64,000 nucleotides of DNA, taken from NCBI RefSeq assembly GCF_041053105.1, contig NZ_CP163444.1, positions 2,294,001 to 2,358,000 of the forward strand. The letters run 5' to 3'. How positions within the stretch are numbered: the stretch's first letter is position 1; each line of letters begins with the position of its first letter. The position numbers and the translations under genes are program-made. The notes below the pieces were generated by a model. It was not told the origin of the DNA. It saw only the letters and a list, made by a program, of their open reading frames with translations, and made no database searches. The stretch is from Streptomyces sp. R44 (GTDB lineage Bacteria > Actinomycetota > Actinomycetes > Streptomycetales > Streptomycetaceae). This document shows positions 7,896 through 17,955 of this stretch, piece by piece.

Positions 7896-10375
7896 CCGCG
7901 GAAGCGCAGGGCCCGGCGCAGGTCGTCGAGCTGGTCGACGAGCCAGCGGTGGAGGGCGGGGATCATCCTGTCGTCCGCGAGGTGGGACTCGCCGAGGGCC
8001 AGGGAGTCGGCGTCGATCGCGTACGCGGGGAAGGCGTAGCGGCCGGCGGCCTCGCCCATCGCGGGGCCCCGGCGGTCGCCGAGCGCGACGGCCGCCGCGT
8101 AGAAGCGCGGCACGTACTCCCGTACGAGCTCGGCCTGTTCGGGCTGCCAGAAGCCCCGGGCGGTGGCGGTGAAGAGGTAGTTGGAGAGGTCGTCGGAGTC
8201 GAAGAGCGCCGACCAGGCGGCGGCCTTCGCCTCGGGGGTGGGCAGGGAGGCCCGGCAGCGGGCGGCGCCCTCCTGGCCGGTGGCGCTGGGGTCCCGCTCC
8301 AGTTCGGCGGCGATCGCGGTCTCGTCGGTGGCGCCGAGGACGGCGAGGCGGGCGAGGATCCGCCAGCGCAGCTCGGGGTCGAGCTCCGGGCCGCCGTGGA
8401 CGGTGCCCTCGTCGAGCCAGGAGGCGATCTTGTCGGGGGTGGTGGCGCTGTCGATGCAGGCGCGGACGGCGGTGAGCCGCAGTCCGGGCTCCTCGCCGTC
8501 CTCGGTGCGGCGCAGCAGGGCGCGGGCGATCTCGCTGAGGGTGGCGAGGGCGGCGGGCCGCTCGGCCTCGGGGACGTACCGGTCGGCGATCTGGGTGCGG
8601 GCGAAGCCGAGGACGCCCTGGACGAGGGCGAGTTCGGTCTCCTCGGGCAGGTGCGCGAGGGCGGTCTCCAGGTAGGCGGCGGGCTCCAGTTCGCCGTCGC
8701 GGACCATGTCGCGCATCGCGTTCCAGACGACGGCCCGGGTGAGGGCGTCGGGGATGCGGGAGAGGCCGCGGAGGGCGGATTCGCCGGAGATCTCGTCGAA
8801 GCGGAGCTTGGTGTAGGTGAGGTCGCCGTCGTTGAGGACGACGAGGGCGGGGCGCGGGCCCGCGAGCTCGGCGGGCGCCTCCTGCGGGACGTCGAGCTCG
8901 CGGTGCTCGCGCAGGGCGAGTTCGCCGTCGGGCTGCCGGTCGTAGATCCCGGCCCGGATGCGGTGCGGGCGGCTGCCGTCGCGGTCGACGGCGAGCTGCC
9001 AGTGGGTGCCCTCGCCGTCGAGGCGGGGGGTGAGGACGTCGACGCCGGTGGTGCGCAGCCACTGTGCGGCCCAGCCGTGGACGTCGCGGTCGGTGGCGGC
9101 GGCCAGGTTGTCGATGAAGTCGGCGAGGGTGGCGTTGCCGAACTTGTGGCGCTTGAAGTGGATGTTGATGCCGGCGAGGAAGTCCTTCTCGCCGAGCCAG
9201 GCGACGAGCTGGCGCAGGGCGGAGGCGCCCTTGGCGTAGGAGATGCCGTCGAAGTTGAGGAGGGCGGATGCGGTGTCGGGGACGGCTTCCGGGTCGGGGG
9301 CGACGGCGTGGGTGGAGGGCCGCTGGTCCGCCTCGTATCCCCAGGACTTGCGGGTGACGCCGAAGTCGATCCAGGTGTCGGGGAAGAGGTCGGAGCAGGC
9401 CTCGTTGATGGTCTGGTAGCCCATGTACTCGGCGAAGGACTCGTTCAGCCAGATGTCGTCCCACCAGCGCAGGGTGACGAGGTCGCCGAACCACATGTGG
9501 GCCATCTCGTGGGCGATGACCATGGCGCGGGTCTGGCGTTCGGTGACGGTGACGGCGGAGCGGAAGACGAACTCGTCGCGGAAGGTGACGAGTCCGGGGT
9601 TCTCCATGGCGCCGGCGTTGAACTCGGGGACGAAGGCCTGGTCGTACGAGTCGAAGGGGTAGGGCTCCTCGAACTTCTCGTGGTAGCGGTCGTAGCAGGC
9701 CTTGGTGACGGCGAGGATCTCGTCGGCGTCGGCGTCGAGGTGGGCGGCGAGGGAGCGGCGGCAGTGGATGCCGAAGGGCAGGCCGGCGTGCTCGGTGCGG
9801 ATGCTGTGGAAGGGGCCGGCGGCGACGCAGACGAGGTAGGTGGAGAGCAGCGGGGTGGGGGCGGCCTGCCAGCGGCCGTCCTCCTGCCGCTCGGTGATGC
9901 CGTTGGAGAGGACGGTCCAGCCCTCGGGGGCCTTGACGCCCACCTCGAAGACGGCCTTCAGGTCGGGCTGGTCGAAGCCGGCGAAGACGCGCTGGACGTC
10001 CTCCATGAACAGCTGGGTGTAGACGTACGACTCGCCGTCGGTGGGGTCGGTGAAGCGGTGCATGCCCTCGCCGGTGCGGGAGTACCGCATGGTGGTGCTG
10101 ATGCGCAGGGTGTGCTCGCCCTCGGTGAGGGTCAGCGGGAGCCGGTTGCCGTCGAGGGTGGTGACGTCGAGGGGCTCGTCGTCGAGGACGGCGGAGTGCA
10201 GGGTCTCGGGCTTGAGCTCGACGAAGGTGTCCCCCGCGGCGCGGGCCGTGAAGCGGATGAGGCTCTGTGACTCGAAGGTCTCGTCGCCGGTGGTGAGGTC
10301 GAGGTCCACGCGGTAGTGGTGGACGTCGAGGAGCTGGGCACGGGTCTGCGCTTCGTCGCGCGTCAGTACGGACAT
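7892..10375 (-). CDS. pepN: Aminopeptidase N (M1 family zinc metallopeptidase)
   Basis: 827-aa cytoplasmic aminopeptidase that removes N-terminal residues from peptides. The exopeptidase motif GAMENPG (about residue 250) and the zinc site HEMAHMWFGDLVT followed by WLNESFAEYMGYQ (second Glu ligand) are intact, and a long helical ERAP1-like C-terminal domain follows. Length is normal for the actinobacterial family. The gene starts at the ATG at 10375 and stands about 50 bp after the asparaginase stop, so it may be expressed with it or alone. Confidence 0.96.
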   Translation of the reverse strand: MSVLTRDEAQTRAQLLDVHHYRVDLDLTTGDETFESQSLIRFTARAAGDTFVELKPETLHSAVLDDEPLDVTTLDGNRLPLTLTEGEHTLRISTTMRYSRTGEGMHRFTDPTDGESYVYTQLFMEDVQRVFAGFDQPDLKAVFEVGVKAPEGWTVLSNGITERQEDGRWQAAPTPLLSTYLVCVAAGPFHSIRTEHAGLPFGIHCRRSLAAHLDADADEILAVTKACYDRYHEKFEEPYPFDSYDQAFVPEFNAGAMENPGLVTFRDEFVFRSAVTVTERQTRAMVIAHEMAHMWFGDLVTLRWWDDIWLNESFAEYMGYQTINEACSDLFPDTWIDFGVTRKSWGYEADQRPSTHAVAPDPEAVPDTASALLNFDGISYAKGASALRQLVAWLGEKDFLAGINIHFKRHKFGNATLADFIDNLAAATDRDVHGWAAQWLRTTGVDVLTPRLDGEGTHWQLAVDRDGSRPHRIRAGIYDRQPDGELALREHRELDVPQEAPAELAGPRPALVVLNDGDLTYTKLRFDEISGESALRGLSRIPDALTRAVVWNAMRDMVRDGELEPAAYLETALAHLPEETELALVQGVLGFARTQIADRYVPEAERPAALATLSEIARALLRRTEDGEEPGLRLTAVRACIDSATTPDKIASWLDEGTVHGGPELDPELRWRILARLAVLGATDETAIAAELERDPSATGQEGAARCRASLPTPEAKAAAWSALFDSDDLSNYLFTATARGFWQPEQAELVREYVPRFYAAAVALGDRRGPAMGEAAGRYAFPAYAIDADSLALGESHLADDRMIPALHRWLVDQLDDLRRALRFRG

Positions 10376-10425
10376 GGGCCCTATGCTGCCCGATCACTCT
10401 CTTCCGGGGCAGGGGGTGTGGGGCC

Positions 10426-11412
10426 TCAGGCCAGGCCGGAGCCGTTCAGGTGGGTGAAGGCGGCGGCGATGCGGGGCCGGTCGTAGCCGGTCGGTCCGGC
10501 GGCTCCGCTGGAGATGAGGGTGTGGAGCAGGATCCGGGCCTTGGCGGGGTCGAGCGGGCCCGCGGGGATCAGTCCGTGGTGCAGCAGGTCGTACTCGGAG
10601 CCGGGGCTGCGGTAGGTGTGCGAGAGGGTCGCGCCGCCGCCGGTGCGGGAGGCCAGGACGACGGGGATGCGGCGGGCGATCTCGGCGAGGGGTTCGACGA
10701 GCGGGGCGGGGGCGTGTCCGGCGCCGAAGGCGGCGACGACGAGGCCCTGGAAGCGGTCGTCGACGGCGTCGAGGAGTTCGCCGCGGTCGCCGAGGGAGAG
10801 GGTCACCAGGGCGACCCTTACGGCGGGGTCGAGCTTCAGGGCGCAGAGCGTGGTGGGGGCGGCGGGGCGGAGCAGGATCCGGGGCTCGCCCTCGACGACG
10901 GTGCCGATCGGTCCGGCGCCGGGTGAGGCGAAGGTGGCGATCGAGGTGGTGTGGGTCTTGCGGGCGAGGCGGGCGGCGTGGATCTCGTCGGCGAGGACGA
11001 CGAGGACGCCGAGGTTCCGGCAGGCGGGGTCGGCGGCGACGGCGAGCGCGGCGGCGAGGTTGGCGGGGCCGTCGGCGCCGGGCAGGTCGGGCCGGCGCAT
11101 GGCGCCGGTGACCGCGATGGGCTGCTCGGTGGTGCAGAGCAGGTCGAGGAGGAAGGCGGTCTCCTCCAGGGTGTCGGTGCCCTGGACGACGACCACGCCG
11201 GAGCCGTCCGCGACGGCCTTGCGGACCTCGTCGGCGAGGGCGGCGAGGTCCTCGAAGGAGAGGGTGGAGCTGGGGACGCGGCGGAAGTCCCGCAGCTCGA
11301 CGTCCTCGGGGGCGCCGAGTCCGGCGAGGACCTCCTGGCCGGTCATGCGGGCGGCGTCACCGCCTCGGGCGGAGATGGTGCCTCCGAGGGTGAAGACAGT
11401 GACGCGGCCCAT
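10426..11412 (-). CDS. Asparaginase (type I/II family)
   Basis: 328-aa asparaginase converting L-asparagine to aspartate and ammonia. Both catalytic threonine regions are visible: TLGGTISARGG at the N-terminus and VVVQGTDTLEETAFLLDLL about 80 residues on, the latter giving the Thr-Asp pair. No signal peptide, so cytoplasmic. The start ATG overlaps the stop of the chorismate mutase gene (TGATG), indicating coupling. Its position after chorismate mutase is not a known pathway link. Confidence 0.93.
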   Translation of the reverse strand: MGRVTVFTLGGTISARGGDAARMTGQEVLAGLGAPEDVELRDFRRVPSSTLSFEDLAALADEVRKAVADGSGVVVVQGTDTLEETAFLLDLLCTTEQPIAVTGAMRRPDLPGADGPANLAAALAVAADPACRNLGVLVVLADEIHAARLARKTHTTSIATFASPGAGPIGTVVEGEPRILLRPAAPTTLCALKLDPAVRVALVTLSLGDRGELLDAVDDRFQGLVVAAFGAGHAPAPLVEPLAEIARRIPVVLASRTGGGATLSHTYRSPGSEYDLLHHGLIPAGPLDPAKARILLHTLISSGAAGPTGYDRPRIAAAFTHLNGSGLA

Positions 11413-11735
11413 CAGCGTGCTCCGTCCGCAATCGTCTCGTGGTGCCGGATGACCTCGGCGATGATGAAGTTCAGGAGTTTCTCCGCGAAGGCCGGGTCCA
11501 GTTTCGCGCTCTCGGCGAGTTCCCGCAGCCGGGCGATCTGGCGGGCCTCGCGGGCGGGGTCGGCGGGCGGGAGCTGGTGCTCGGCCTTGAGGACGCCGAC
11601 CTGCTGGGTGCACTTGAAGCGCTCGGCGAGCATGTGCACGACCGCGGCGTCGATGTTGTCGATGCTTTCGCGCAGCCGCGTCAGTTCGGCGATGACGGTC
11701 GGGTCGATGGCACTGGTGTCGCTGGTGTCGCTCAT
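11412..11735 (-). CDS. Chorismate mutase (AroQ class, short monofunctional)
   Basis: 107-aa all-helical chorismate mutase converting chorismate to prephenate, the branch point to phenylalanine and tyrosine. The family pattern LRESIDNIDAAVVHMLAER with the N-terminal helix Arg, then a Lys in QVGVLKAEHQLPPADPAR and Arg/Glu residues in EARQIARLRELA, matches the AroQ fold; no signal peptide is present, so this is the cytoplasmic form. It begins 11 bp after the AraC-family gene and overlaps asparaginase, suggesting one transcript. Confidence 0.93.
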   Translation of the reverse strand: MSDTSDTSAIDPTVIAELTRLRESIDNIDAAVVHMLAERFKCTQQVGVLKAEHQLPPADPAREARQIARLRELAESAKLDPAFAEKLLNFIIAEVIRHHETIADGAR

Positions 11736-11746
11736 GATCTGCGAGC

Positions 11747-12634
11747 TTAGACGGATCTGGCGGCGATCGTGGGCGGGTGTTCGGGATCCGGAACGACGTT
11801 GCTCCAGCCGCCGTGCACGGACCGCCCCTGCTGTTCGCGGAATCGGATGGGCGCGATCCCGACCCGGCGGGTGAAGAGCCGGGAGAAGTAGGCGGGGTCG
11901 TCGTAGCCGACGCGGCGGGCGACGGCGGCGACGGGCAGCTCGGTGGCGGCGAGGAGCTCCTTGGCACGGCCGAGGCGGACGGTGAGCAGATAGTCCTTGG
12001 GGCTGCATCCGGCGGCGCGGCGGACGGCGGTGCGCAGCTCGGCGGCGGTCATGCCGTGCCGGGCGGCGTGGTCGGCGACGGAGAACGGCTGGAAGGCGTC
12101 GCGGGCGAGGGCGGCGAGGACGGGGTCCCCGTCGGCGTTGGTGTCGGCGCGGGCCCGGCGCAGGGCGACGAGGAGTTCGTGGACGGCGGCCCCCGTCTCG
12201 ACCTCCAGGAGGGGGTTGCCCGGGCGGGCGGCGCGGGCGATGCGGCTGATGGCGGCGCGGGCGGGGGCGGCGTCGGAGAGGGGGACGACGGGCCGGTCGG
12301 GCTCGATGTAGCCGAGTTCGGTGTAGGTCGCGGTGGCGGGTCCGGAGAAGTCGACGAAGGCCTCGTCCCAGCCGGTGACGGGGTCGGCGGAGTAGTGGTG
12401 GGGGGTGCCGGGGGTGAGCCAGAGGAGGGCGGGGGCGGTGACGGTGCTGCGGCGCCCGTCGGCGCCCCGGTACCAGCCGCCGCCGGCGGAGACGACGACG
12501 GCGACGTGGTGGTCGAGGGTGCGCGGGCCGACGGTGGGCAGGGTGCCGTGCTGGAGTCCGACGCCGAGGCAGACGAGGCCGAGGCGGTGGTGGACGGGGC
12601 TGGGCGTGAAGTAACGCATCCAGGTGTGGTACAT
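11747..12634 (-). CDS. AraC family transcriptional regulator
   Basis: 295-aa regulator with an N-terminal cupin-like sensing half (residues about 15-130, including LTPGTPHHYSADP) and a C-terminal AraC double helix-turn-helix (about 190-285) with the typical AARRVGYDDPAYFSRLFTRR and IAPIRFREQ. Such proteins often respond to sugars. It is divergent from a GH35 beta-galactosidase 84 bp away, which makes that gene its probable target. The ATG at 12634 is used; a second ATG five codons on is possible. Confidence 0.92.
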   Translation of the reverse strand: MYHTWMRYFTPSPVHHRLGLVCLGVGLQHGTLPTVGPRTLDHHVAVVVSAGGGWYRGADGRRSTVTAPALLWLTPGTPHHYSADPVTGWDEAFVDFSGPATATYTELGYIEPDRPVVPLSDAAPARAAISRIARAARPGNPLLEVETGAAVHELLVALRRARADTNADGDPVLAALARDAFQPFSVADHAARHGMTAAELRTAVRRAAGCSPKDYLLTVRLGRAKELLAATELPVAAVARRVGYDDPAYFSRLFTRRVGIAPIRFREQQGRSVHGGWSNVVPDPEHPPTIAARSV

Positions 12635-12718
12635 CGCGCAGCCCGCTCTCTCTAACGTCCAAACTGCGACGATCTTTGTCCATGGACCGCGCCGCCGCCA
12701 GGGGGTCAGGGTGAGGCC

Positions 12719-14464
12719 ATGAGCACGTTCGCTGTGGGTGACGAGGACTTTCTGCTCGACGGGCGGCCGGTGCGGTTGCTCTCGGGGGCGCTGCACTACT
12801 TCCGGGTGCACGAGGGGCACTGGGAGCACCGGCTCGGGATGCTGCGCGCGATGGGCCTCGACTGCGTCGAGACGTACGTCCCGTGGAACCTGCACGAGCC
12901 GGAGCCCGGCCGGTACGCGGACGTGGCGGCGCTCGGCCGGTTCCTGGACGCGGTGGGGCGGGCGGGGATGCGGGCGATCGTGCGCCCGGGCCCGTACATC
13001 TGCGCCGAGTGGGAGAACGGCGGGCTTCCGCACTGGCTGACCGGCCCGCTGGGGCGGCGGGTGCGGACCCTCGACCCGGAGTTCCTGGCGCCGGTGGAGG
13101 CCTGGTTCCGGCGGCTGCTCCCCCAGGTGGTGGAGCGGCAGGTCGACCGGGGCGGGCCGGTGGTCCTGGTGCAGGTGGAGAACGAGTACGGGAGTTACGG
13201 GAGCGACCTGGGCTATCTGGAGTGGCTGGCGGGGCTGCTGCGGGAGTGCGGGGTGAGCGTGCCGCTGTTCACCTCGGACGGGCCCGAGGACCACATGCTG
13301 ACGGGCGGTTCGGTGCCGGGGGTGCTGGCGACGGCGAACTTCGGCTCGGGGGCGCGGGAGGGCTTCGCGACGCTGCGGCGGCACCAGCCGTCGGGGCCGC
13401 TGATGTGCATGGAGTTCTGGTGCGGCTGGTTCGACCACTGGGGCACGGAGCACTCCGTACGGGACGCGGCGGACGCGGCGGCGGCGCTGCGGGAGATCCT
13501 GGAGTGCGGGGCCTCGGTCAATGTGTACATGGCGCACGGCGGGACGAACTTCGGCGGCTGGGCGGGGGCGAACCGGGACGGTGAGCTGCACGACGGTCCG
13601 CTGCGGCCGACGGTGACCTCGTACGACTACGACGCGCCGGTGGACGAGGCGGGGCGGCCGACGGAGAAGTTCTGGGCCTTCCGCGAGGTGCTCGCGGCGT
13701 ACGCGGCGGGGCCGCTGCCGGAGCCGCCCGAGCCGCCGGCCCGGCTCGCGGCGCCGGTGTCCGGTGCGCTCGACGGGTGGGCGCCGCTGGACGGGGTCCT
13801 GGAGGTGCTCGGCGGCGAGGAGACGGTGGCGCCGATGCCGCCGGCCTTCGAGGAGCTGGGCGTGGACCGGGGTCTGGTCCGCTACCGGGTGGCGGTGCCG
13901 GGCCCCCGGCAGCCGTACCCGCTGGGCGTGACGGGGCTGCGGGACCGGGCCGTGGTGTACGTCGACGGGCGGCCGGCGGGGGTGCTGGACGAGGAGGACT
14001 GCGTGCTTCCCGAGCCGGTGGCGGGGCCCGCGCTCGTGGACCTGTGGGTGGAGTCGCTCGGCCGGGTCAACTACGGGCCGCGGGTCGCGGAGCCGAAGGG
14101 GATCACGGGCGGCGTCCTGCACGAGCGGCAGTATCTGCACGGGGTACGGGCGCGGGGGCTGCGGCTGGACGCCTTCGAGGCGGCGGCGGTCGGCAAGGTG
14201 CCGTTCGGGCCGGTCTCCGACGGCCCGGGCCTGTACCGGGGGACGCTCGACGTGACGGGCGCGGGTGACGCGTGGCTGCGGCTGCCGGGCTCGACCCGGG
14301 GCTTCGTATGGGTGAACGGCTTCTGCCTGGGCCGCTACTGGGCGACGGGCCCGCAGGAGGCGCTGTTCGTGCCGGGCCCGGTGCTGCGGGAGGGCGCGAA
14401 CGAGGTGTGGGTGCTGGAGCTGGAGGGCGGCCCCGGGACGGGGCCGGTCCTGGACCCGGCGTGA
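12719..14464 (+). CDS. Beta-galactosidase, glycoside hydrolase family 35
   Basis: 581-aa retaining glycosidase that removes terminal beta-galactosyl residues. GH35 landmarks are SGALHYFRVHEGHW at the N-terminus, VRPGPYICAEWENGGLPHWL, the acid/base Glu in QVENEYGSYG and the nucleophile Glu in CMEFWCGWFDHWG; MAHGGTNFGGWAGAN follows. The C-terminal third is beta-sandwich and carries GFVWVNGFCLGRYW. No signal peptide, so it acts on imported oligosaccharide. GTGAGG stands just before the ATG. Probably controlled by the divergent AraC regulator. Confidence 0.95.
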   Translation: MSTFAVGDEDFLLDGRPVRLLSGALHYFRVHEGHWEHRLGMLRAMGLDCVETYVPWNLHEPEPGRYADVAALGRFLDAVGRAGMRAIVRPGPYICAEWENGGLPHWLTGPLGRRVRTLDPEFLAPVEAWFRRLLPQVVERQVDRGGPVVLVQVENEYGSYGSDLGYLEWLAGLLRECGVSVPLFTSDGPEDHMLTGGSVPGVLATANFGSGAREGFATLRRHQPSGPLMCMEFWCGWFDHWGTEHSVRDAADAAAALREILECGASVNVYMAHGGTNFGGWAGANRDGELHDGPLRPTVTSYDYDAPVDEAGRPTEKFWAFREVLAAYAAGPLPEPPEPPARLAAPVSGALDGWAPLDGVLEVLGGEETVAPMPPAFEELGVDRGLVRYRVAVPGPRQPYPLGVTGLRDRAVVYVDGRPAGVLDEEDCVLPEPVAGPALVDLWVESLGRVNYGPRVAEPKGITGGVLHERQYLHGVRARGLRLDAFEAAAVGKVPFGPVSDGPGLYRGTLDVTGAGDAWLRLPGSTRGFVWVNGFCLGRYWATGPQEALFVPGPVLREGANEVWVLELEGGPGTGPVLDPA

Positions 14465-14472
14465 ACGTGGAG

Positions 14473-14503
14473 GTGCCCCGGAGCCGAGGCCGCTCCGGGG
14501 CAC
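14473..14503 (+). terminator. Intrinsic-type terminator hairpin after the GH35 gene
   Basis: Perfect 12-bp stem GTGCCCCGGAGC / GCTCCGGGGCAC with a 7-nt loop begins 8 nt after the beta-galactosidase stop. There is no strong U tract, as is common in GC-rich actinomycetes. It could also serve the convergent protease gene. Confidence 0.75.
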
Positions 14504-14566
14504 CCGTTCACGGTTGCCGCTGGGTCCGGGCCATGCGGGCCGGGTGTGACAGCGGCGCCGGGTCCG

Positions 14567-15427
<861 letters not shown>

Positions 15428-15534
15428 TCAAGGCACGTCCGGATTATGGACAGCGCTCAACTGCCGCCACAAGAAAGCCTTTTCGGCCAGATCCGGTGGG
15501 GGGACCGTACAGTGGTCGGGAGAGGGGATCCGGC

Positions 15535-16419
15535 ATGCAGAACCGTCATGAGGCCGACCGTGTCATCCACGGCTTCCCGCACCGCGCCACCGTGCGGGCC
15601 TCGCTCACCGCGCTCTACCGCCGCCTCTCCCCCGACGGCGTGCACCGCTACCCGGTCAGCGTGACCGCCGCGGACGTGGCCCTCGGCGACGACGAGGACC
15701 TCCACCTCGGCGCCCAGCGGGTGGCCCACGCCCTCGTCCGGCACCTGAGGCTGCCCGAGGCGCGCATCGTGGTGAGCTTCCGGCCCATGGAGTACGCGGC
15801 GGCCGTCGAGCTCACCGCGGGCCCCGAGTACTTCGTGGAGCTCAACGACCGCTTCCGGACCCGCCGCAGGGACATCGGCGCGGCCCTCGCCCACGAGATC
15901 ACCCATGTGCTGCTGCACCGGCTCGGCCTCGGCTTCCCCACCACCGCCGAGAACGAGGTCCTCACCGATGTCACCACCGCCTATCTGGGCGCCGGCTGGC
16001 TGCTGCTCGACGCGTACCGGCGGGACGGCGTCGAGAGCCAGAAGCTCGGCTATCTGACCCCGGAGGAGTTCGGCTACGTCCTCGCCAAGCGGGCCGAGGT
16101 CTTCGGCGAGGACCCCTCGCCCTGGTTCACCAGCGCGGTGGCGTACGGGGCGTGGGTACGGGGCCGGGCGGAGGCCGCGCGGGAGCGGACCGCGCCGCCG
16201 CTCGCCGGGGCGGGCTGGGCCGAGCGCCGCCGGTACACCGCGCAGCGGCGCCGGGGCCGGGCCGCCGAGGACGCTCCGTACGCCTTCGAGGGCGGCGCGC
16301 CGGCGACCGGCGTCTCCTTCCTCTGTCCGGTCTGCGCCCAGCGCCTGCGGATCCCGGCCGGGCGGACGCTGCGGGCCCGGTGCGGGGTGTGCGGCTCGGT
16401 CCTGGACTGCGCCACCTGA
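15535..16419 (+). CDS. HEXXH zinc-protease-like protein with C-terminal zinc ribbon, function unknown
   Basis: 294 aa. The middle holds AALAHEITHVLLHRLGLGF (about residues 120-140) with HEITH as a zincin-type active site and downstream ENEVLTDVTTAYLGAGWLL, where E or D could be a third ligand. The C-terminus has CPVC...CGVCG (about 263-286), a four-cysteine zinc ribbon. No signal or membrane segment. ATG at 15535 has GAGGGG nearby; longer in-frame extension upstream lacks a ribosome site. I do not recognise a named family. It could be a cytoplasmic protease or an inactive zinc-binding scaffold; the next gene in the same direction is an ankyrin/HEAT protein. Confidence 0.75.
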   Translation: MQNRHEADRVIHGFPHRATVRASLTALYRRLSPDGVHRYPVSVTAADVALGDDEDLHLGAQRVAHALVRHLRLPEARIVVSFRPMEYAAAVELTAGPEYFVELNDRFRTRRRDIGAALAHEITHVLLHRLGLGFPTTAENEVLTDVTTAYLGAGWLLLDAYRRDGVESQKLGYLTPEEFGYVLAKRAEVFGEDPSPWFTSAVAYGAWVRGRAEAARERTAPPLAGAGWAERRRYTAQRRRGRAAEDAPYAFEGGAPATGVSFLCPVCAQRLRIPAGRTLRARCGVCGSVLDCAT

Positions 16420-16476
16420 CACGGGGACGGAGGAATCGATTTGCGCCGCGCACCGACGGCGCGTCAGGGTCGGGGC

Positions 16477-17946
16477 ATGAGCACGTTGTTCGACGCGATC
16501 CGGGCCGGGGACGAGAACGGGGCCGTGCGGCTCCTGAGGGACGGGGCCGACCCCGAGGGCCGGGAGGACGGGGAGACCGCCCTGTACCGTGCGGCCGTCG
16601 ACGGCGAGGCCGGGATCGTGCGGGTCCTGCTCGCCGCCGGGGCCGACCCCGCCCGGCTCAGCGGCGAGGAGGAGGGCGACCTGCCGCTGTGCGGCGCGGC
16701 CTGCGGCGGGCACACCGAGGTGGCGCGGGCGCTGCTCGCGGCGGGCGCGGCGGCCGACCAGCAGGAGTCGTACGGGTTCACGGCCCTCGCCTGGGCGCTC
16801 CGCCTCGGCCATGCCGGCACGGCCCGGGTCCTCCTGGAGCACGGCGCCGACCCGGACCGGCCAGGGCCGGACGGGGTCCTCCCGCTCGTCGCCGCCGCCC
16901 GGCGCGGCTCCAGCGGCTGCGTGCGGGCGCTCCTCGACCACGGGGCGCAGGCCCGGGAGGCCGCGCTGCGGGAGGCCCGGCGGTGGATCGGCGTCGACAT
17001 CGCCGCCGAGCTGCGGCGCGGGCTCGTGGCCGGGAACGAGGGCGGGCAGACGTACGAGGCGGTCGTCCGGCGGATCCGGGAGGACGGCGGGATCACGGTG
17101 TGCGTCGAACTGCTGCGGGAGAACGGCGCCCCCGGGCGCGGCGACGACCGGCAGACCGGTCACGCGGCGATCGCCACGCTCCTGGAGGCGGCCCTCGGCC
17201 TGCGCACCCCGCACGAGGAGCTCGCGGCGCGGGCCCTGCACTGCGGCGACCCGGAGCTCGACGACTGGACGACGGCCGTGGCCGAACTGGCGGGCCGGGC
17301 CGACGAGGAGACCTTCGTGGCGGCGGCCGGATGGTGCGCCTACCGGGATCCGCTGCGCCGGGCCCTCGGTGCGCGGGTGCTCGGCGTGCTGCCCGGCTTC
17401 GGCCCGAGCGCGGCCCCGGTCCTGCGGCGCCTCGCGGCGGAGGCCGTGCCCCCGGCGCGGGAACCGGTGCTCTCGGCGGTGGTCGCGCTCGGGGAGTGCG
17501 CGGACGCGGCCGCCGTGCCCGAACTGCTCGCGGCGGCCGCGCATCCCGACGCGGTGGTGCGCCGGGCGGTCGCGGCGGCCCTCGCCGGGATCGTGCCGGC
17601 CGGGCACGTCGAGGCGCTCGGGGTGGTGCTCGCACTGAGCCGGGACGGCGACGCCCGGGTGCGGGACTGGGCGACGCTCGCGCTCGCCGAGCTGCCCGAC
17701 GACACCCCTCTCGTACGGGAGGGGCTCGCGGAGCGGCTCGGCGACACCGATCCGGAGACCGCGGCGGAGGCGGCGCGCGGGCTCGCGATCCGTCAGGACC
17801 CGCGCGCCGTCGACGCGCTGGCGTCGATCCTCGCGGACGGGGAGGCGGACGGCGCGGCCCGCGAGACGGCGCTGGCCGCCCTGGAGCACGTGCACGACCC
17901 GCGGGTCAGGACCCGTCTGGAGTGGACGACCCCGCGCCGCGGCTGA
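16477..17946 (+). CDS. Ankyrin-repeat and HEAT-repeat protein
   Basis: 489 aa built from two repeat arrays. Residues about 1-165 contain four or five ankyrin repeats (for example DGETALYRAAVDGEAGIVRV, ending VLLAAGADP, and TALAWALRLGHAGTARVLLE). Residues about 270-485 are alanine-rich helical HEAT repeats (AVVALGECADAAAVPELLAA, then HPDAVVRRAVAAALAGI). No enzyme motif, signal or membrane segment is seen, so it probably acts as a protein-binding adaptor. It starts 57 bp after the HEXXH gene and ends 9 bp from the convergent ribonuclease gene. Confidence 0.85.
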   Translation: MSTLFDAIRAGDENGAVRLLRDGADPEGREDGETALYRAAVDGEAGIVRVLLAAGADPARLSGEEEGDLPLCGAACGGHTEVARALLAAGAAADQQESYGFTALAWALRLGHAGTARVLLEHGADPDRPGPDGVLPLVAAARRGSSGCVRALLDHGAQAREAALREARRWIGVDIAAELRRGLVAGNEGGQTYEAVVRRIREDGGITVCVELLRENGAPGRGDDRQTGHAAIATLLEAALGLRTPHEELAARALHCGDPELDDWTTAVAELAGRADEETFVAAAGWCAYRDPLRRALGARVLGVLPGFGPSAAPVLRRLAAEAVPPAREPVLSAVVALGECADAAAVPELLAAAAHPDAVVRRAVAAALAGIVPAGHVEALGVVLALSRDGDARVRDWATLALAELPDDTPLVREGLAERLGDTDPETAAEAARGLAIRQDPRAVDALASILADGEADGAARETALAALEHVHDPRVRTRLEWTTPRRG

Positions 17947-17955
17947 GATCGGGCG

